Source: Armatimonadota bacterium | GTDB lineage: Bacteria; Armatimonadota; Armatimonadia; Armatimonadales; Armatimonadaceae | Assembly: GCA_014380985.1 (NCBI GenBank) | Contig: JACMIU010000545.1 | Coordinates: 1-5,297 of the forward strand | DNA length: 5,297 bases | Reading direction: 5' to 3' | Part shown: positions 4,765 to 5,297 of the stretch, piece after piece | Layout of the letters: the number at the start of each line of letters is the position of its first letter | Numbering within the stretch: the first letter of the stretch is position 1 | The notes under the pieces: generated by a model | Told to the model about the DNA's origin: nothing | The model's input: only the letters and a program-made list of their open reading frames with translations | The model's database searches: none | Program-made: the position numbers and the translations under genes

Positions 4765-5297
4765 GAATCAACCTTCCGTCGCCCTGCTTCCCGGCAATGC
4801 CCCGCCCGTGGTGTGCGGTATCGGCGACCACGCCGTTTGCCTCGCGGATGCCCTACGTGATTTGGGTTTTCCGGTGCGCTTGTACACCCGCGCCCTGCCC
4901 GGCGTTCTCGAATCGGACACGGTTTCTACCCCCGCGCCGCGCCTTGACGACGCGGGAATCGCGGCATTTATGGCGCAAATTATCGCGGATGGTGTGCGCG
5001 TCCTGCACCTTCAGTACGAAGCCGACACGTTCGAGAACAACGGCTTCGCGCTATGGCGGTTCGCGGTTGCCGCCCGCAAGGCGCGAATGCCGCTCGTGAC
5101 GACGTTTCACGCCTTAGACGGGCCGCGCCCGTGGAAGAGAGCGCACCGGCTCGCGCTTATCGCCGGACTGGTCGGGAGCCGCGACGTTATTGTCTGCTCG
5201 AAGCGGCAGTACAACGCGGTGGTTCGCGTCCCCGGTCTGCGGACGAAAACGCACCTAATACCGGTCGGCGCGACGATTGCGAAAACCGGCGTCCGCG
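4763..5297 (+). CDS. GT4-like glycosyltransferase, N-terminal part (runs off the window)
   Basis: The frame from the ATG at 4763 is open for 178 codons to the window edge. Its pattern fits the N-terminal Rossmann domain of GT-B glycosyltransferases of the GT4 type: GIGDHAVCLADALRDLGFPV at 19-38 (the glycine-rich loop and first helix, usually GIGDYxxxLAxAL), VLHLQYE at 80-86, PLVTTFHALDGP at 110-121, DVIVCSKRQYN at 141-151 and HLIPVGATI at 164-172. The C-terminal domain with the nucleotide-sugar-binding E-x7-E motif would lie beyond the edge, so donor and acceptor are unknown. There is no signal peptide, so it would act in the cytosol, for example in surface glycan synthesis. Ribosome binding is weak (GGTG four bases before ATG) and probably coupled to the preceding gene, 24 nt upstream. 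Confidence 0.87.
   Translation, partial: MNQPSVALLPGNAPPVVCGIGDHAVCLADALRDLGFPVRLYTRALPGVLESDTVSTPAPRLDDAGIAAFMAQIIADGVRVLHLQYEADTFENNGFALWRFAVAARKARMPLVTTFHALDGPRPWKRAHRLALIAGLVGSRDVIVCSKRQYNAVVRVPGLRTKTHLIPVGATIAKTGVR

Noticed and set aside
4797..5099. Plus-strand 100-codon frame beginning MPRPWCAV
   Set aside because: Reads in another frame through the glycosyltransferase, whose own frame shows conserved GT4 motifs and continues to the window edge.
1..5297. CRISPR array, tRNA, rRNA, transposon or phage genes, toxin-antitoxin or defence system
   Set aside because: Reading through both strands showed no regularly spaced repeats, no tRNA-like CCA/T-loop pattern, no transposase or integrase motif and no known defence domain.

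Overview
The window looks like ordinary chromosomal DNA from a GC-rich, diderm-type bacterium, most probably a member of Armatimonadota. The best taxonomic clue is the protein at 2513-3418. It is a prepilin-like H-X9-DG (DUF1559-type) protein whose N-terminus carries FTLIELLVV followed by ILFPVFAQAREKARQ, a signature heavily expanded in armatimonads (Planctomycetes carry related but distinguishable versions). A GntR/LacI chimeric regulator, a protein with a PEP-CTERM-like tail and a Tat-exported phosphoesterase fit the same picture. The assignment is inference, since no rRNA or other marker gene is present.

Layout. The left edge (2-91, plus) holds the last 29 codons of a gene that may be a TatD-family hydrolase. 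It converges on a minus-strand secreted zinc metalloprotease (88-1113), and the two stop codons interlock in one TTAA. The 186 bp between 1114 and 1299 form a divergent control region with a good extended -10 promoter and a palindrome at the predicted +1 for the rightward gene, plus a weaker promoter and a strong but badly placed Shine-Dalgarno tract for the protease. Rightward, all genes lie on the plus strand: a GntR-type DNA-binding / LacI-type ligand-binding regulator (1300-2496), the H-X9-DG pseudopilin (2513-3418), a Tat-exported calcineurin-like metallophosphoesterase (3490-4446), a 99-residue protein of unknown function (4439-4738) and the N-terminal part of a GT4-like glycosyltransferase that leaves the window (4763-5297).

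How the parts fit. The regulator and pseudopilin are 16 nt apart with a good ribosome site, so they are probably co-transcribed. An 11-bp inverted repeat sits between the pseudopilin and the phosphoesterase and may separate or tune expression. The phosphoesterase, small protein and glycosyltransferase are tightly packed, with an 8-nt overlap and then a stem that buries the glycosyltransferase start codon. This suggests translational coupling. The known products point to the cell envelope or exterior (secreted protease, surface pseudopilin, exported phosphoesterase, glycosyltransferase), but no shared pathway can be read from the sequence.

I found no tRNA, rRNA, CRISPR array, transposase or phage gene, and no convincing new defence or mobile system. 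The more unusual signals are small: the displaced start of the protease, the operator-like palindrome, the flanked intercistronic hairpin and the start-codon-sequestering stem.
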